Below are positions 41,527 through 50,671 of a stretch of 64,000 nucleotides of DNA, one piece after another. The stretch lies in NCBI RefSeq assembly GCF_003594875.1, contig NZ_QZEY01000001.1, forward strand, positions 620,001 through 684,000. The letters run 5' to 3'. Under the pieces are notes generated by a model. That model saw only the letters and a program-made list of their open reading frames with translations. It was not told the origin of the DNA and made no database searches. The DNA comes from Bailinhaonella thermotolerans (GTDB lineage Bacteria; Actinomycetota; Actinomycetes; Streptosporangiales; Streptosporangiaceae). Each line of letters starts with the position of its first letter. Position 1 is the first letter of the stretch. The translations under genes and the position numbers were made by a program.

Positions 41527-43827
41527 GTGTCAGAGCGTTCGCTCGCCACCGTGTACGGCTACCCGCGCCAGGGACCGGACCGCGAACTGAAGAGGGCCGT
41601 CGAGGGCTACTGGGCGGGCCGCGTCACCGCGGCCGAGCTGGAGTCCACCGCAGCGGAGCTGCGCCGCGCCGCCTGGCGTGAGCTCGCCGACGCCGGCCTG
41701 GGCGAGGTCCCCTCCGGCGACTTCTCGCTGTACGACCACGTCCTGGACACGACCGTGATGGTCGGCGCGATCCCCGAACGGCACCGCGCGGCCGTCGCGG
41801 CCGACCCGCTCGCCGGGTACTTCGCCATGGCCCGCGGCACCCAGGACGCGGCGCCGCTGGAGCTGACCAAGTGGTTCGACACCAACTACCACTACCTGGT
41901 CCCCGAAGTCGGCCCGGACACCGTGTTCACCGCCGACCCGCGCAAGCAGCTCACCGAGCTGGAGGAGGCCCTGCGCCAGGGGCACGATCCGCGGCCGGTG
42001 CTCGTCGGCCCGGTGACGTACCTCCTGCTGGCCAAGCCCGCGCCTGGCGTCGATCTCGCCTTCGACCCGCTGTCCCTGCTCGACCGGCTGCTGCCCGTCT
42101 ACGCCGAGATCCTGACGGCGCTGCGGTCGGCGGGCGCCGAATGGGCGCAGCTCGACGAGCCCGCCTTCGTCCAGGACCGGCCGCGCGCCGCGCTCGACGC
42201 GCTCGCCTCCGCCTACGACCACCTGGGCGGTCTCGCCCGCCGCCCGAAGATCCTGGTGGCGAGCTAATTCGACCGGCTCGGAGAGGCGCTTCCGGTGCTG
42301 GCCGCCGCCCCGATCGACGGGCTCGGACTGGACTTCACCGGCCCGGCCGAGGCCAACCTGGAGGATCTGGCCGCCGTGGGCGGGCTGCCCGGCAGGCGCC
42401 TGGTCGCGGGGGTCGTGGACGGCCGGAACATCTGGGTCAACGACCTGGAGAGGTCGCTGTCCACGCTGGCCACCCTCCTCGGCCTCGCCGGCCGGGTGGA
42501 CGTCGCGGCCTCCTGCTCGCTGCTGCACGTCCCCTACGACGCCGAACTGGAGACCGACCTCGACCCAGGCGTACGGCGCTGGCTCGCCTTCGCCCGGCAG
42601 AAGACCGCGGAGATCGTCACCCTCACCAGGGGGATCACCCGGGGGCCGCACCTGATCGCCGACCTCGTGGAGGACAGCAAGGCCGCCCTGCGCGCCCGGG
42701 CGGAGTCGGCGCTCACCCGCGCGCCCGCCGTACGCAAGCGCACCGCGGCGATCACCGAAGCCGACGCCCGCCGCTCGCGCCCCTACGCCGAGCGGGCCGC
42801 CGCGCAGCGGGCCCGGCTCAAGCCGCCCCTCCTGCCCACCACCACGATCGGCTCCTTCCCGCAGACCGCCGACCTGCGCGCGGCCCGCGCCGACCTGCGC
42901 GCCGGGCGTCTCGACCAGGCCGCCTACGACGAGCGCGTCGCCGCCGAGATCCGCGCGGTGATCGCCTTCCAGGAGGAGGCCGGGCTGGACGTCCTCGTGC
43001 ACGGCGAGCCCGAGCGCGACGACATGGTGCAGTACTTCGCCGAGCGGCTCGACGGCTACCTGGCCACGCGGCACGGCTGGGTGCAGTCGTACGGCACTCG
43101 CCACGTCCGCCCGCCGATCCTGGCCGGCGACGTCTCCCGCCCCGAGCCCATGACGCTGCGCTGGACCACCTACGCCCAGTCCCTGACCGGCCGGCCCGTC
43201 AAGGGCATGCTCACCGGGCCGGTCACCATGCTGGCCTGGTCCTTCGTCCGCGACGACCAGCCGCTCGCCGAGACCGCCCGGCAGGTCGCGCTCGCCCTCC
43301 GCGACGAGGTGGCCGACCTGGAGGCGGCCGGGATCGCGGTCATCCAGGTGGACGAGCCCGCCCTGCGCGAGACGCTCCCCCTGCGCGCCGCGGCCCGCCC
43401 CGCCTACCTGGCCTGGGCCACCGAGGCGTTCCGGCTGGCCACCTCCGGGGTCCGCGACGACACCCAGATCCACACCCACATGTGCTACGCCGAGTTCGGC
43501 GAGATCCTCGGCGCCATCGAGGACCTCGACGCCGACGTGATCAGCCTGGAGGCCGCCCGCTCCCACATGCAGGTGGCGCACGAGCTGGCCGGAGCCGGCT
43601 ACCCGCGTGAGGTCGGCCCCGGCGTCTACGACATCCACTCCCCGCGCGTGCCGGACGTGGACGAGCTCACGGCGCTGCTGCGCGAGGGCCTGGCCGCCAT
43701 CCCGATCGAACGCCTGTGGGCCAACCCCGACTGCGGCCTCAAGACCCGCGCCTGGGACGAGGTCCGCCGCTCCCTGACGAACCTCACCATCGCCGCCCGC
43801 CGAGTGCGCGAGGAACCCTCGAGCTGA
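41527..43827 (+). pseudogene. metE: metE, cobalamin-independent methionine synthase, interrupted by one in-frame TAA
   Basis: The reading frame of about 766 residues is intact except for TAA at 42265-42267 (codon 247), in [21 protein letters not shown], where the family has a Tyr (VASYFDRL); TAC to TAA is one base. The upstream part has TVYGYPRQGPDRELKRAVEG and the homocysteine/folate N-terminal barrel (LTKWFDTNYHYLVPE). The downstream part keeps [42 protein letters not shown] and [10 protein letters not shown], the zinc and substrate residues. If real, the enzyme is lost and the cell relies on MetH and cobalamin. Sequencing error must be excluded. Confidence 0.9.
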
Positions 43828-44067
43828 CCCCCGGGGCCCGGCGACCCCCGCCGGGCCCACCCCTCACGCCGCCGCCGACCGAACGGAGCCACACCCCGCC
43901 CGGCGCCAGGCGGGCGGCGGGTTCCTGCTCTCCCCCGATTCACCCAGCCCCGATGTCGCGCTTCGCGTGATGACCGGGCTCGGCTTCGCCGGTGCCGGAG
44001 TCCCGGGTGTCCGGAGCGGGTTCGGCGGGCCGGGGGAATGTCGGTGACCGTGCGTAGGGTCCCGGCC

Positions 44068-44588
44068 ATGACACGTGGATCGGCCGGCGGGACCGGTGTG
44101 GCGGGCGGGCGGCTCGGCCTGTACGGCGGGGCGGGGGCGGGCGCGTGGGAACTGGTGCGCGCGGCGATCTCCGCCGAGGACCCGGCCGCCGTGGCGGCGC
44201 TCGTGAGCGGGTTCGGCGACGCCGAGCGGCGGCAGGTGGCCGGGGAGCTTGCCGGGCACATCCCGGCCGCCGCCGAACGGGGCGAGGTCCTGTGGCGGGA
44301 GCGGGACGATCTCCGGGAGGCCTGCTGAAGACCCTCGAAGCACTGGCGAGGTCCGGCGCGCACCGGGAGACCTGGCAGATCACGCGCGCGCTGCTCCCGG
44401 CGCTCCTGGCCGGTCCCGGGGAACGCGCCACCACCGTGCACACGCGCGTCGTCTCCTTCGCCGCCGACGTCGCCGAGTGGGCCGGGGCGCGGGGCGAGCT
44501 ACCGGAGATCGCCGCCCTGGCCGCCCGCCCCGGCTCCAGCCATCTGACCCGCCACGCCCGCCGCCTCCACGCGACCCTCACCGCGTGA
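44068..44588 (+). pseudogene. Remnant of a DUF6493-like gene, frameshifted
   Basis: From the ATG at 44068 (leaderless-type TAGGGT at 44055-44060) the frame reads AWELVRAAISAEDPAAVAAL then VSGFGDAERRQVAGELAGHI and stops at 44328. Directly after, the next frame carries LLKTLEALARSGAHRETWQI and ARGELPEIAALAARPGSSHL then TRHARRLHATLTA. The first part looks like the N-terminus and the second like the C-terminus of long DUF6493-type helical repeat proteins, with the large middle missing. It is thus probably an internally deleted gene with a shift near 44310. Family call is from motif memory. Confidence 0.4.
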
Positions 44589-44766
44589 CCCCTGCCCGTA
44601 CGGCGACCGCCCGGGGGCCCGCTCCCCCGGGCCACGCACCCCCGCCGTTCCCGGCCACACCCGCCGGCGGATGCCACACCTTCCCCCGCTCGGCGACGGA
44701 CGGCCCGATCTCGGTGTCCTCCTCCGGATCCGGCCGGGGTCGCCGGCCGTCGGGCGGGTCTTCCGG

Positions 44767-45468
44767 TCAGCGCGCGGTCAGCGCGCAGTCGCCGCACTTC
44801 GCGCCGCCGGGCACGCGGTAGTACAGGCAGCAGGTCCGCCTGCGGAAGGTGAGGCCGGGGCCGGTGATCTCGCCGAGCCCGGCCAGCCGCCCGGTGCCGA
44901 GCAGCGCGGTGGTGAGCCGGGTGAGGGGGACGCGCAGGCCGGGTCGCGCGGTGAGCGCGGCGTGGGCCGCGCCGGCCAGCGCCGAGGCCGCGTTGCCGTA
45001 CAGCAGCCGCGGGGCGATCTTGACGCGCAGCCCGGCGGCCAGCGGTTCGAGGTGCTCGTTCACCACGATCCGGTACAGCAGGCCGGTGGCCTGGTCCAGG
45101 TCGCCGGCGAGCCGGCCGGCGGGGGCGGGCAGCCGGAGCGCGGTGCCCTCGTCGGCGCGCTGCAGGGCGGTCAGATCGGGCACCACGCCGTGCATCGCGG
45201 CGCAGGCGAGCAGGGGCGACCAGAGCCGCGCGGCGTGGCCGAGCTGGACGATCGAGGCGGCGACGCGCACCTCGCCGGTGCCGTACCCGGCGGCGGTCCT
45301 GGTGACCAGGTCGGACATGCCGCGGGCGTAGGAGAGCCGGACCGGGTGCCAGCCCTCGTCCGGCCCGCCCAGGGTGAGCGTGAAGAACGGCCCCAGGCCG
45401 GCGGCGTCGGCGAGGGCGGCGCGGACGGTGTCCGGCGCCGGCCGCAGCCCACGGGTGAACCCGAACAT
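44767..45468 (-). CDS. FhuF-like (2Fe-2S)-binding protein under cobalamin riboswitch control
   Basis: 233 residues from the ATG at 45466-45468, with GGAGGAGAG upstream. The C-terminus RRRTCCLYYRVPGGAKCGDC is the C-C-x10-C-x2-C [2Fe-2S] motif of FhuF-type ferric-siderophore reductases; the body (FFTLTLGGPDEGWHPVRLSY... RLYYRIVVNEHLEPL-like) fits the family. The leader on the minus strand is a cobalamin riboswitch, so this member probably serves cobalamin or cobalt uptake/reduction rather than siderophore iron. No transporter gene is adjacent. Confidence 0.85.
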   Translation of the reverse strand: MFGFTRGLRPAPDTVRAALADAAGLGPFFTLTLGGPDEGWHPVRLSYARGMSDLVTRTAAGYGTGEVRVAASIVQLGHAARLWSPLLACAAMHGVVPDLTALQRADEGTALRLPAPAGRLAGDLDQATGLLYRIVVNEHLEPLAAGLRVKIAPRLLYGNAASALAGAAHAALTARPGLRVPLTRLTTALLGTGRLAGLGEITGPGLTFRRRTCCLYYRVPGGAKCGDCALTAR

Positions 45469-45509
45469 CCGCTCTCCTCCCTGGGGAAATCCGCCCCAGT
45501 CCTGGTGAG

Positions 45510-45665
45510 GAGGCGACCGCGGGGAGTCTCCTGGCTCTCGGGTCGTCGCTTCCCCCGGCCTTCCCGCCCGCGCACGCGGCGGTGGCCTTCTCGGGGGTCG
45601 CTCACCGATCACAGTGGCGGGACCGCGCCGGACTCACACCGGCTTCCTCGTTCCGCCGTCACCTT
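45510..45665 (-). promoter_or_regulatory. Cobalamin riboswitch upstream of the FhuF-like gene
   Basis: Read on the minus strand: GGAAGCCGGTGTGAGTCCGG then CGCGGTCCCGCCACTGTGA, the classical adenosylcobalamin core, followed by GGGGGAAGCGACGACCCGAG and AGCCAGGAGACTC near the 3' end. The element ends about 45-55 bp before the start codon region at 45468. It is the second cobalamin riboswitch within 4.5 kb. Confidence 0.92.
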
Positions 45666-45832
45666 CGCGACACATCATGACACAGCCCTCCCCCGCCCAC
45701 CTGCACCGCTCGCGTGCTCCCGGCGGTGAGAAGCCGGGCACGAACACGTTCACCGGACCGGGGCGGCGTTCGAGGGCCGGCCGCCGGCGAACGGGTCCTC
45801 CGCCGGCGGGGGACGCTCGTTAGGCTGTCGCC

Positions 45833-46207
45833 GTGGCAGCCGCGATCGTCTTCGCCGTCGTCCTCGTGCCGTTGTCGGTGCTCCAGCTCGGGCTCGCGTG
45901 CGGCGCGCCGTGGGGGAGGCTCGCGTGGGGCGGACGGCACCGGGTGCTGCCGGCCCGGCTGCGGATCGGGAGTGCCGTCGTGCTCGCGCTGTACGCCGCG
46001 TTCGCGGTCGTGGTCCTGGATCGGGCCGGCGGGATCGACGTGCTGCCCGAGCCCGTCGCGGTCGCCGGCACCTGGGCGGTGTTCGCGATCTCGGCGCTCA
46101 GCGCCGTCGCCAACGCGCTGTCCCGCAGCGTGCCGGAACGCCACACCGGCACCCCGGCCGCGCTCGGGCTCGCCGTGACCAGCTTGATCGTCGCACTCGG
46201 GCCCTGA
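45833..46207 (+). CDS. Small membrane protein of unknown function
   Basis: 124 residues from the GTG at 45833, preceded by TAGGCT with six bases between (leaderless). It has about four membrane segments: VFAVVLVPLSVLQLGLACGA, then SAVVLALYAAFAVVVL, then VAGTWAVFAISALSAVANAL, then GLAVTSLIVALGP. The loop VPERHTGTPAALGL between helices 3 and 4 is typical of small actinobacterial DUF-type membrane proteins. It is not obviously linked to neighbours. Confidence 0.7.
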   Translation: MAAAIVFAVVLVPLSVLQLGLACGAPWGRLAWGGRHRVLPARLRIGSAVVLALYAAFAVVVLDRAGGIDVLPEPVAVAGTWAVFAISALSAVANALSRSVPERHTGTPAALGLAVTSLIVALGP

Positions 46208-46324
46208 CCCGCGGCGCGGGGTCCCCGATTCGGGAAGGCGGACGTTTCGACCTCGTTCTCCGGGAGGCGGCGGGACTTTGACCTATGTTGCAGTCAGGTC
46301 CCCCGCCCAGTCAGGAGAGCGCCG

Positions 46325-46696
46325 ATGAGCGAAACGGCCGGCCATTCCCTTCTCGACCTCGACTCCGACACGCTCTACATCCTCATCGGCAGGGCGGTGC
46401 TGGCCGCGGAGCTCAAGTCGACCGAGCCCGAGGACGAGGAGAGCCGGGCGACGGGACGGGCGTGGTTCGAGCGCAACCTCGCGACATTCCGCAAGGCGGT
46501 CTGCTCGTCCGTCCGGATCCGCCGCCAGGTCCTCGCGCCGGGCAAGGTGGAGCGGAACATGCTCTTCGCCGGCCTGGTCGACGCCCTGGCCGCGGCCGGC
46601 GGGTTTCCGGTGCCCGTCACGGTGATCGCCGCCCAGATCGTCCACTTCGGGGTCGGGCGGCTCTGCCCGAACCTCTCCGGAGCGGCAGATGACTAG
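46325..46696 (+). CDS. Small protein of unknown function, partner of the HEVGH-TPR protein
   Basis: 123 residues; SD CAGGAGAG. Mostly helical in appearance (DSDTLYILIGRAVLAAELKS, RAWFERNLATFRKAVCSS, ... GKVERNMLFAGLVDALAAAG), then a hydrophobic tail VPVTVIAAQIVHFGVGRLCP. Its stop overlaps the start of the next gene by eight bases, so the two are surely co-translated. No domain recognised; a cognate regulator, adaptor or substrate of the putative peptidase is possible. Confidence 0.7.
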   Translation: MSETAGHSLLDLDSDTLYILIGRAVLAAELKSTEPEDEESRATGRAWFERNLATFRKAVCSSVRIRRQVLAPGKVERNMLFAGLVDALAAAGGFPVPVTVIAAQIVHFGVGRLCPNLSGAADD

Positions 46697-49154
46697 GGAT
46701 CCGGCCGACCTGGTCGACCCGGCCCTGCTGCCGCCCTGCGTACCGCGCCCGCTGTTCGACAGATGCGCCGAGACGTTCCTGGCCATCGCGTCCCTGACCG
46801 ACCGGCCCAGCGGGCTGCCGGAGAACCGGCCCCGGGTCGGCGTCACGTGGTCCCCCTCGCTGATGTGCAAGCTCCAGGCGGCGGAGGGGGGCGTCCCGCT
46901 CGTCGTCGTGCCGCTCGGCCTCATCGCCCGCGTCTACACCCTCGCCCTGGTCCTGGCCGCCCACGACGGGGGCATTCCGGTGGAGTTCGCCGGAGATGAG
47001 CGGGAGGTCCTCTCGCGCCTGACCGCTCCCCCCGGGCTCGCGGCCGTGTTCGAGCCCTCGGGCGAGACGTTCTGGGACGACCTCGGCCGGGTCCAGGACG
47101 CCTTCGGCGCGACCGGCGCGCGAGCCCTCGCCGAGGCGCGCACCACGGCCACCCTGGCCGCGGCCTTCTTCGTCTGCCACGAGGTGGGGCACTGGGCGCG
47201 CATGGACGACCTGGTCACGGCGCCGGAGGAGGAGTTCCCGCCCGCCGACCTGCGCAGGGGCGTCGAGGTCGGCGCCGACGCCTCGGGAGCGCAGATTCTC
47301 ACCATGTTCACCGGGCACTACCCGCGGTCGGTGCCCGGCGCCGAGTCCCGCGAGGAACGCTGGGACGCCGCCCTCTACGCCCTGGCGGTCGGCTTCGCCC
47401 TCTTCGGCGTCCACCTGCGCGAGGAGGTCGTACGCCACGAGGGCGTGTACTACGACGCCGTCATCCGCCACCAGATCTGCCTGGACGCCGCCAGGCTCAC
47501 GGTGCGGCGGGGGTTCCCCGAGGAGATCGAGGCGTGGGACAGCGCCGAGAGCCGGGCGTGGTCTCGCTACCGCGCCCGGTTCGGGGCACTGCGGGCGGCG
47601 GCCCTCGCCGGGGCGTTCGGCGGAACGGGCCTGCCCGCTCCGCGCGACGTTCTCGGCCGTTCGGGGTCGGCGGAGCTGACCGGCACGCTCGCCGCGGCTC
47701 GCGCGATCCACGACCGGGTCGCCGACGCGCTGCCCGGCCTTCGCGGACGGCGCAGCTCGGCCGAGTTCGACGTCCGCTTCGACGACGACGCCCTGCACCG
47801 CTACGTCGAGACCGTGCCCTCCACGTCCATCGGGGCGAACCTGCTCCGCCGGTGGGAGACGGGTCCCGCGGACGGGCACCCGGTCGGCGCCGCCCTGGTC
47901 TCCACCGTCGTCGACCTCCGGGTCGCGGGCTATGACGGGCCGATCGGGCACGACGACGTGTTCGCGCTGCACCGTCACTACCTGCCGGAAGCGACCCCCG
48001 CCGCGACGGAGGAACACCTGGCCGCGGAGGTGGAGTGGGCCTGCGAGCGGCTCGGGGGCGCCGCCGCCTGCGTCAGCTGGGTCGGCTGGAGCTCCTTCGA
48101 GCCGGATCGCTCGCTCACCATCGTCGTACAGGAGCCGGATCGCGTCCGCCGGGTGCCCTCCCCCGTGCTGCGGTGGGCGATCGAGAGGATCGACGACCCC
48201 GACGACCTGCTCGTCCTGGCCGTACGCGCCCTCTGGACCCGTGATCTGGAGATCGCCGGGGAAGCCCTCGGGAAGCTCGCCCGGCACCGGCCCGAGATCG
48301 CCCGGGAATGGGAAGGCACGCTCGCCGAACTCCGCGGCGACGCGGACGGCGGCATCGGGCGGAGAGAGGAGACGACGCGCCCGGACGACAGCGCCGGCCT
48401 GAACCGTCTCGGCCTGCTGTACCTGCGGGCGGGCGACCTGGACAAGGCCGAGTCCCTGTTCCGGCCGCCGGCCGCGGCGGGCCGGCCCGCCGCCCTGTGC
48501 AACATGGGCCTGGTGGAGGAGCGCCGGGGCCGGCTGGAGACGGCGAAACTCTGGTGGGAGCGGGCGTCCGCCGCGGGAGACGTCCGCGCGATGAACAACC
48601 TCGGGATGGTCGCGTACAGCGAGGGGGATCACGCGGCGGCGCGGGCGTGGTTCGGCCGGGCCGCCGACTCCGGCGACCTCCTGGCCCTGTACAACCTCGG
48701 CGTCCTGGCCCAGGAACGAGGCGACCTCGACGACGCCGAGGCGTGGTGGCGCGTGGCCGCCGACTCCGGCAGCACCGACGCCATGGTCGACCTCGCGAGG
48801 CTCCTCGCCGGCCAGGGACGGGACGGGGAGGCGCGGGCCTGGCTGCGCGACACCGCCCAGATCGCCCGCCGCCAGCTCGCCGCCGACCCCGGGCTCCGGG
48901 CAGAGCGGCTGGCGCTCGGAGAGACCCTGAAACAGTGGGACGACCGGGTCGACGACGCCCGCGAGCCCGGCTCGATCCGCAACTACGCCCTGCTCCTCCT
49001 CATGATGGGAGACACCGGGGCCGCCCTCCCGCTCCTCGCCCAAGCCCGAGACCTCGGCGACGAGGAAGCGGCCGACCTCCTGACACGAATCACCCCAGAT
49101 CCCCCCAAACAACGTTCCCGCTTCTTCCCCCACCGAAGAAGACACCCCGGCTAG
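46689..49154 (+). CDS. Putative zinc metallopeptidase (HEVGH) with C-terminal Sel1/TPR-like repeats
   Basis: 821 residues. A helix AAFFVCHEVGHWARMDDLVT has an H-E-x-x-H site at residues 164-168, followed by RRGVEVGADASGAQ with a Glu at 193 and Asp at 197, where gluzincins and ImmA-like peptidases place the third ligand. Residues ~555-720 carry five ~36-residue repeats (LNRLGLLYLRAGDLDKAESL; ALCNMGLVEERRGRLETAKL; AMNNLGMVAYSEGDHAAARA; and so on) of the TPR/Sel1 type. The middle (200-550) is not recognised. No signal peptide; cytoplasmic. It is coupled to a 123-residue protein. Activity is inference from the motif. Confidence 0.8.
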   Translation: MTRDPADLVDPALLPPCVPRPLFDRCAETFLAIASLTDRPSGLPENRPRVGVTWSPSLMCKLQAAEGGVPLVVVPLGLIARVYTLALVLAAHDGGIPVEFAGDEREVLSRLTAPPGLAAVFEPSGETFWDDLGRVQDAFGATGARALAEARTTATLAAAFFVCHEVGHWARMDDLVTAPEEEFPPADLRRGVEVGADASGAQILTMFTGHYPRSVPGAESREERWDAALYALAVGFALFGVHLREEVVRHEGVYYDAVIRHQICLDAARLTVRRGFPEEIEAWDSAESRAWSRYRARFGALRAAALAGAFGGTGLPAPRDVLGRSGSAELTGTLAAARAIHDRVADALPGLRGRRSSAEFDVRFDDDALHRYVETVPSTSIGANLLRRWETGPADGHPVGAALVSTVVDLRVAGYDGPIGHDDVFALHRHYLPEATPAATEEHLAAEVEWACERLGGAAACVSWVGWSSFEPDRSLTIVVQEPDRVRRVPSPVLRWAIERIDDPDDLLVLAVRALWTRDLEIAGEALGKLARHRPEIAREWEGTLAELRGDADGGIGRREETTRPDDSAGLNRLGLLYLRAGDLDKAESLFRPPAAAGRPAALCNMGLVEERRGRLETAKLWWERASAAGDVRAMNNLGMVAYSEGDHAAARAWFGRAADSGDLLALYNLGVLAQERGDLDDAEAWWRVAADSGSTDAMVDLARLLAGQGRDGEARAWLRDTAQIARRQLAADPGLRAERLALGETLKQWDDRVDDAREPGSIRNYALLLLMMGDTGAALPLLAQARDLGDEEAADLLTRITPDPPKQRSRFFPHRRRHPG

Positions 49155-49225
49155 CCGCTCCGGGCCGGCCGCACCTGTTCCCCGTCCACCGAAGGCGGTC
49201 GCGGTCCACGGGGGCGCTCGTCAGG

Positions 49226-49487
49226 TTGTGCGGGTGCGGTAGGAGCAGGCGGCAGGAGTAGGCCGGCGCCGCCATCTCGCTGAGTACCAGGAGGTAGGGG
49301 CCGCCGCCTTGCGCGTACCAGTCGTCGAACCCGTCCTCATCGGCCACAGGGGAATTCCCAGGGCCCACACCGCGTGCAGGGGATGAACCCCGACCGACGC
49401 CGACAGCGCCGAGGCGTAGGCCGCCCAGATGGCCCAGCGCGGGGCGGGGACTTCGGTTCGCTCACTCACCAGGCCCTCAGCGTTCAC
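49226..49487 (-). pseudogene. Remnant of a small membrane protein gene, frameshifted
   Basis: The minus-strand frame starting MNAEGLVSERTEVPAPRWAI then WAAYASALSASVGVHPLHAV and WALGIPLW looks like a first membrane helix. After about 49350 the sense continues in another frame with PVADEDGFDDWYAQGGGPYL then LVLSEMAAPAYSCRLLLP. Together they resemble the start of a small actinobacterial membrane protein. The remainder of 49155-49589 has no supported gene. Confidence 0.3.
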
Positions 49488-49589
49488 GAGCCGCCTCGGC
49501 CGACGATCCCCCGCGCGGGTGAAGGGCGCCCCTCCGCCGGGCGATCACCGGGGACGTCTCGCCGGCCGGTGTCCGGAGGAAGGATCCCG

Positions 49590-50141
49590 TCAAGGGTGCT
49601 CAGCCGGACGGGGCAGGGGGCGGACGCGGACGGTGTTGCGGACGGGGGTGCCCGACTGGTCGTCGGTGTAGTCGGTGACCCTGGCGTAGCCCTGGGCCTC
49701 GTAGACGCGGGCCAGTTCGGGGCTGCCGGCCCAGTGGTCCAGGGCCAGCGCGGGGGCGTCGCACGCCCTGGCGAGCCGTTCGGCCTCGGCCAGCAGGGCG
49801 GGGGCGACGCCGCGGCCGCCCGGGCCGCGATCGGTCATCACGGTGTGGATGAACATCGATCCCTCGGGTACGGCGCCGGCGGGGACGCGGGGCGGGGTCA
49901 TGGGGGCCGCGGCCAGCAGCCCGACGCACCGGCCGTCGCGTTCGGCCAGGGTGATGACGCCCTGGCGGGTCCAGTCGGCGACCCGGTCGGGGAAGCCGGG
50001 GATCCGCGAGAACGGCACGGTCCCCCACTGTTCCGGGCGGCCCCGGGCGAGGAGCCACGCGTGGACGGAGTCCATCAGGGACAGCAGTGCCGGAACGTCC
50101 TCGGACGTCGCCGGGCGCAGCAGGGCGGCGGGGAGTGGCAT
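49590..50141 (-). CDS. GNAT-family N-acetyltransferase
   Basis: 183 residues from the second ATG (50139-50141), where homologous sequence begins (LPAALLRPATSEDVPALLSL). MFIHTVMTDRGPGGRGVAPA then LLAEAERLARACDAPALAL is the acetyl-CoA-binding motif A (R-G-x-G-x-A form) and ELARVYEAQGYARVTDY the motif B end. The substrate is unknown. It is divergent from a MarR regulator with 62 bp between, so the regulator probably controls it. Confidence 0.9.
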   Translation of the reverse strand: MPLPAALLRPATSEDVPALLSLMDSVHAWLLARGRPEQWGTVPFSRIPGFPDRVADWTRQGVITLAERDGRCVGLLAAAPMTPPRVPAGAVPEGSMFIHTVMTDRGPGGRGVAPALLAEAERLARACDAPALALDHWAGSPELARVYEAQGYARVTDYTDDQSGTPVRNTVRVRPLPRPAEHP

Positions 50142-50188
50142 CGCGGCCTCCGTGGGAGTTAGACTTCGCACGACCGAATTTATTCAAT

Positions 50189-50205
50189 AATCTAAGGATT
50201 AGATT
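50189..50205. promoter_or_regulatory. Likely MarR operator AATCTA-N5-TAGATT
   Basis: A perfect 6-bp inverted repeat in the AT-rich gap between the GNAT and MarR genes. It covers the SD (AAGGA) and first bases of the TTG start of the MarR gene, so binding would block both transcription and initiation. Confidence 0.6.
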
Positions 50206-50671
50206 GTCAAAGCAAGACAGGGTGCAGGCCGTGACCAGGGCCGTTCAGGAGCTGCAGGACGCCACCGACCTCATCGACGAGCTGGCGGCCCGGCGCCTCG
50301 GCATCAACCGCACCGACCTGCGGTGCCTCAGCCGGCTGACCGCCCGCGGCCCGCTCACCGCGAGCGAGCTGGCGTCCGCCGCCGGTCTCACCGGAGGCGC
50401 GACCACCACCGCCATCGACCGGCTGGAGCGGACCGGCCTGGCCACGCGGGTCCGCGACACGGCGGACCGCCGCCGCGTCCTGGTGCACCTGTCCGAGCGG
50501 GGCCGCCGAGCCGTACAGGAGATCTGGGGGCCGATCGCGACCGAGGCCCAGGCCGAGCTCCTGCGCTTCAGCGCCGCCGAACTCGACCTCATCGAGACCT
50601 TCCTGCGCCGCGCCCTGGACAACCAGACCCGCCACGCCGCCCGCCTCCGCGAACCCGCCGAAGCCCCCTGA
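50204..50671 (+). CDS. MarR-family transcriptional regulator
   Basis: 155 residues if started at the TTG at 50204 (AAGGATTAGA before it), which best fits homologous N-termini (SKQDRVQAVTRAVQELQDAT); GTG 50221 is an alternative. The wHTH reads GPLTASELASAAGLTGGATT then TAIDRLERTGLATRVRDTAD and RRRVLVHLS, all typical MarR. It faces the GNAT gene and overlaps a palindrome. The ligand is unknown. Confidence 0.9.
   Translation: MSKQDRVQAVTRAVQELQDATDLIDELAARRLGINRTDLRCLSRLTARGPLTASELASAAGLTGGATTTAIDRLERTGLATRVRDTADRRRVLVHLSERGRRAVQEIWGPIATEAQAELLRFSAAELDLIETFLRRALDNQTRHAARLREPAEAP

Noticed and set aside
42265-42267. Programmed stop readthrough in metE
   Set aside because: TAA is the tightest stop, no recoding context is visible, and the family has Tyr there; a point mutation or sequencing error is simpler.
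41530-43860. 776-residue open frame antisense to metE
   Set aside because: Shadow frame; metE motifs on the plus strand are unmistakable.
46617-49145. 842-residue open frame antisense to the HEVGH-TPR gene
   Set aside because: Shadow frame; low-complexity, no motif, opposite strand has clear repeats and peptidase motif.
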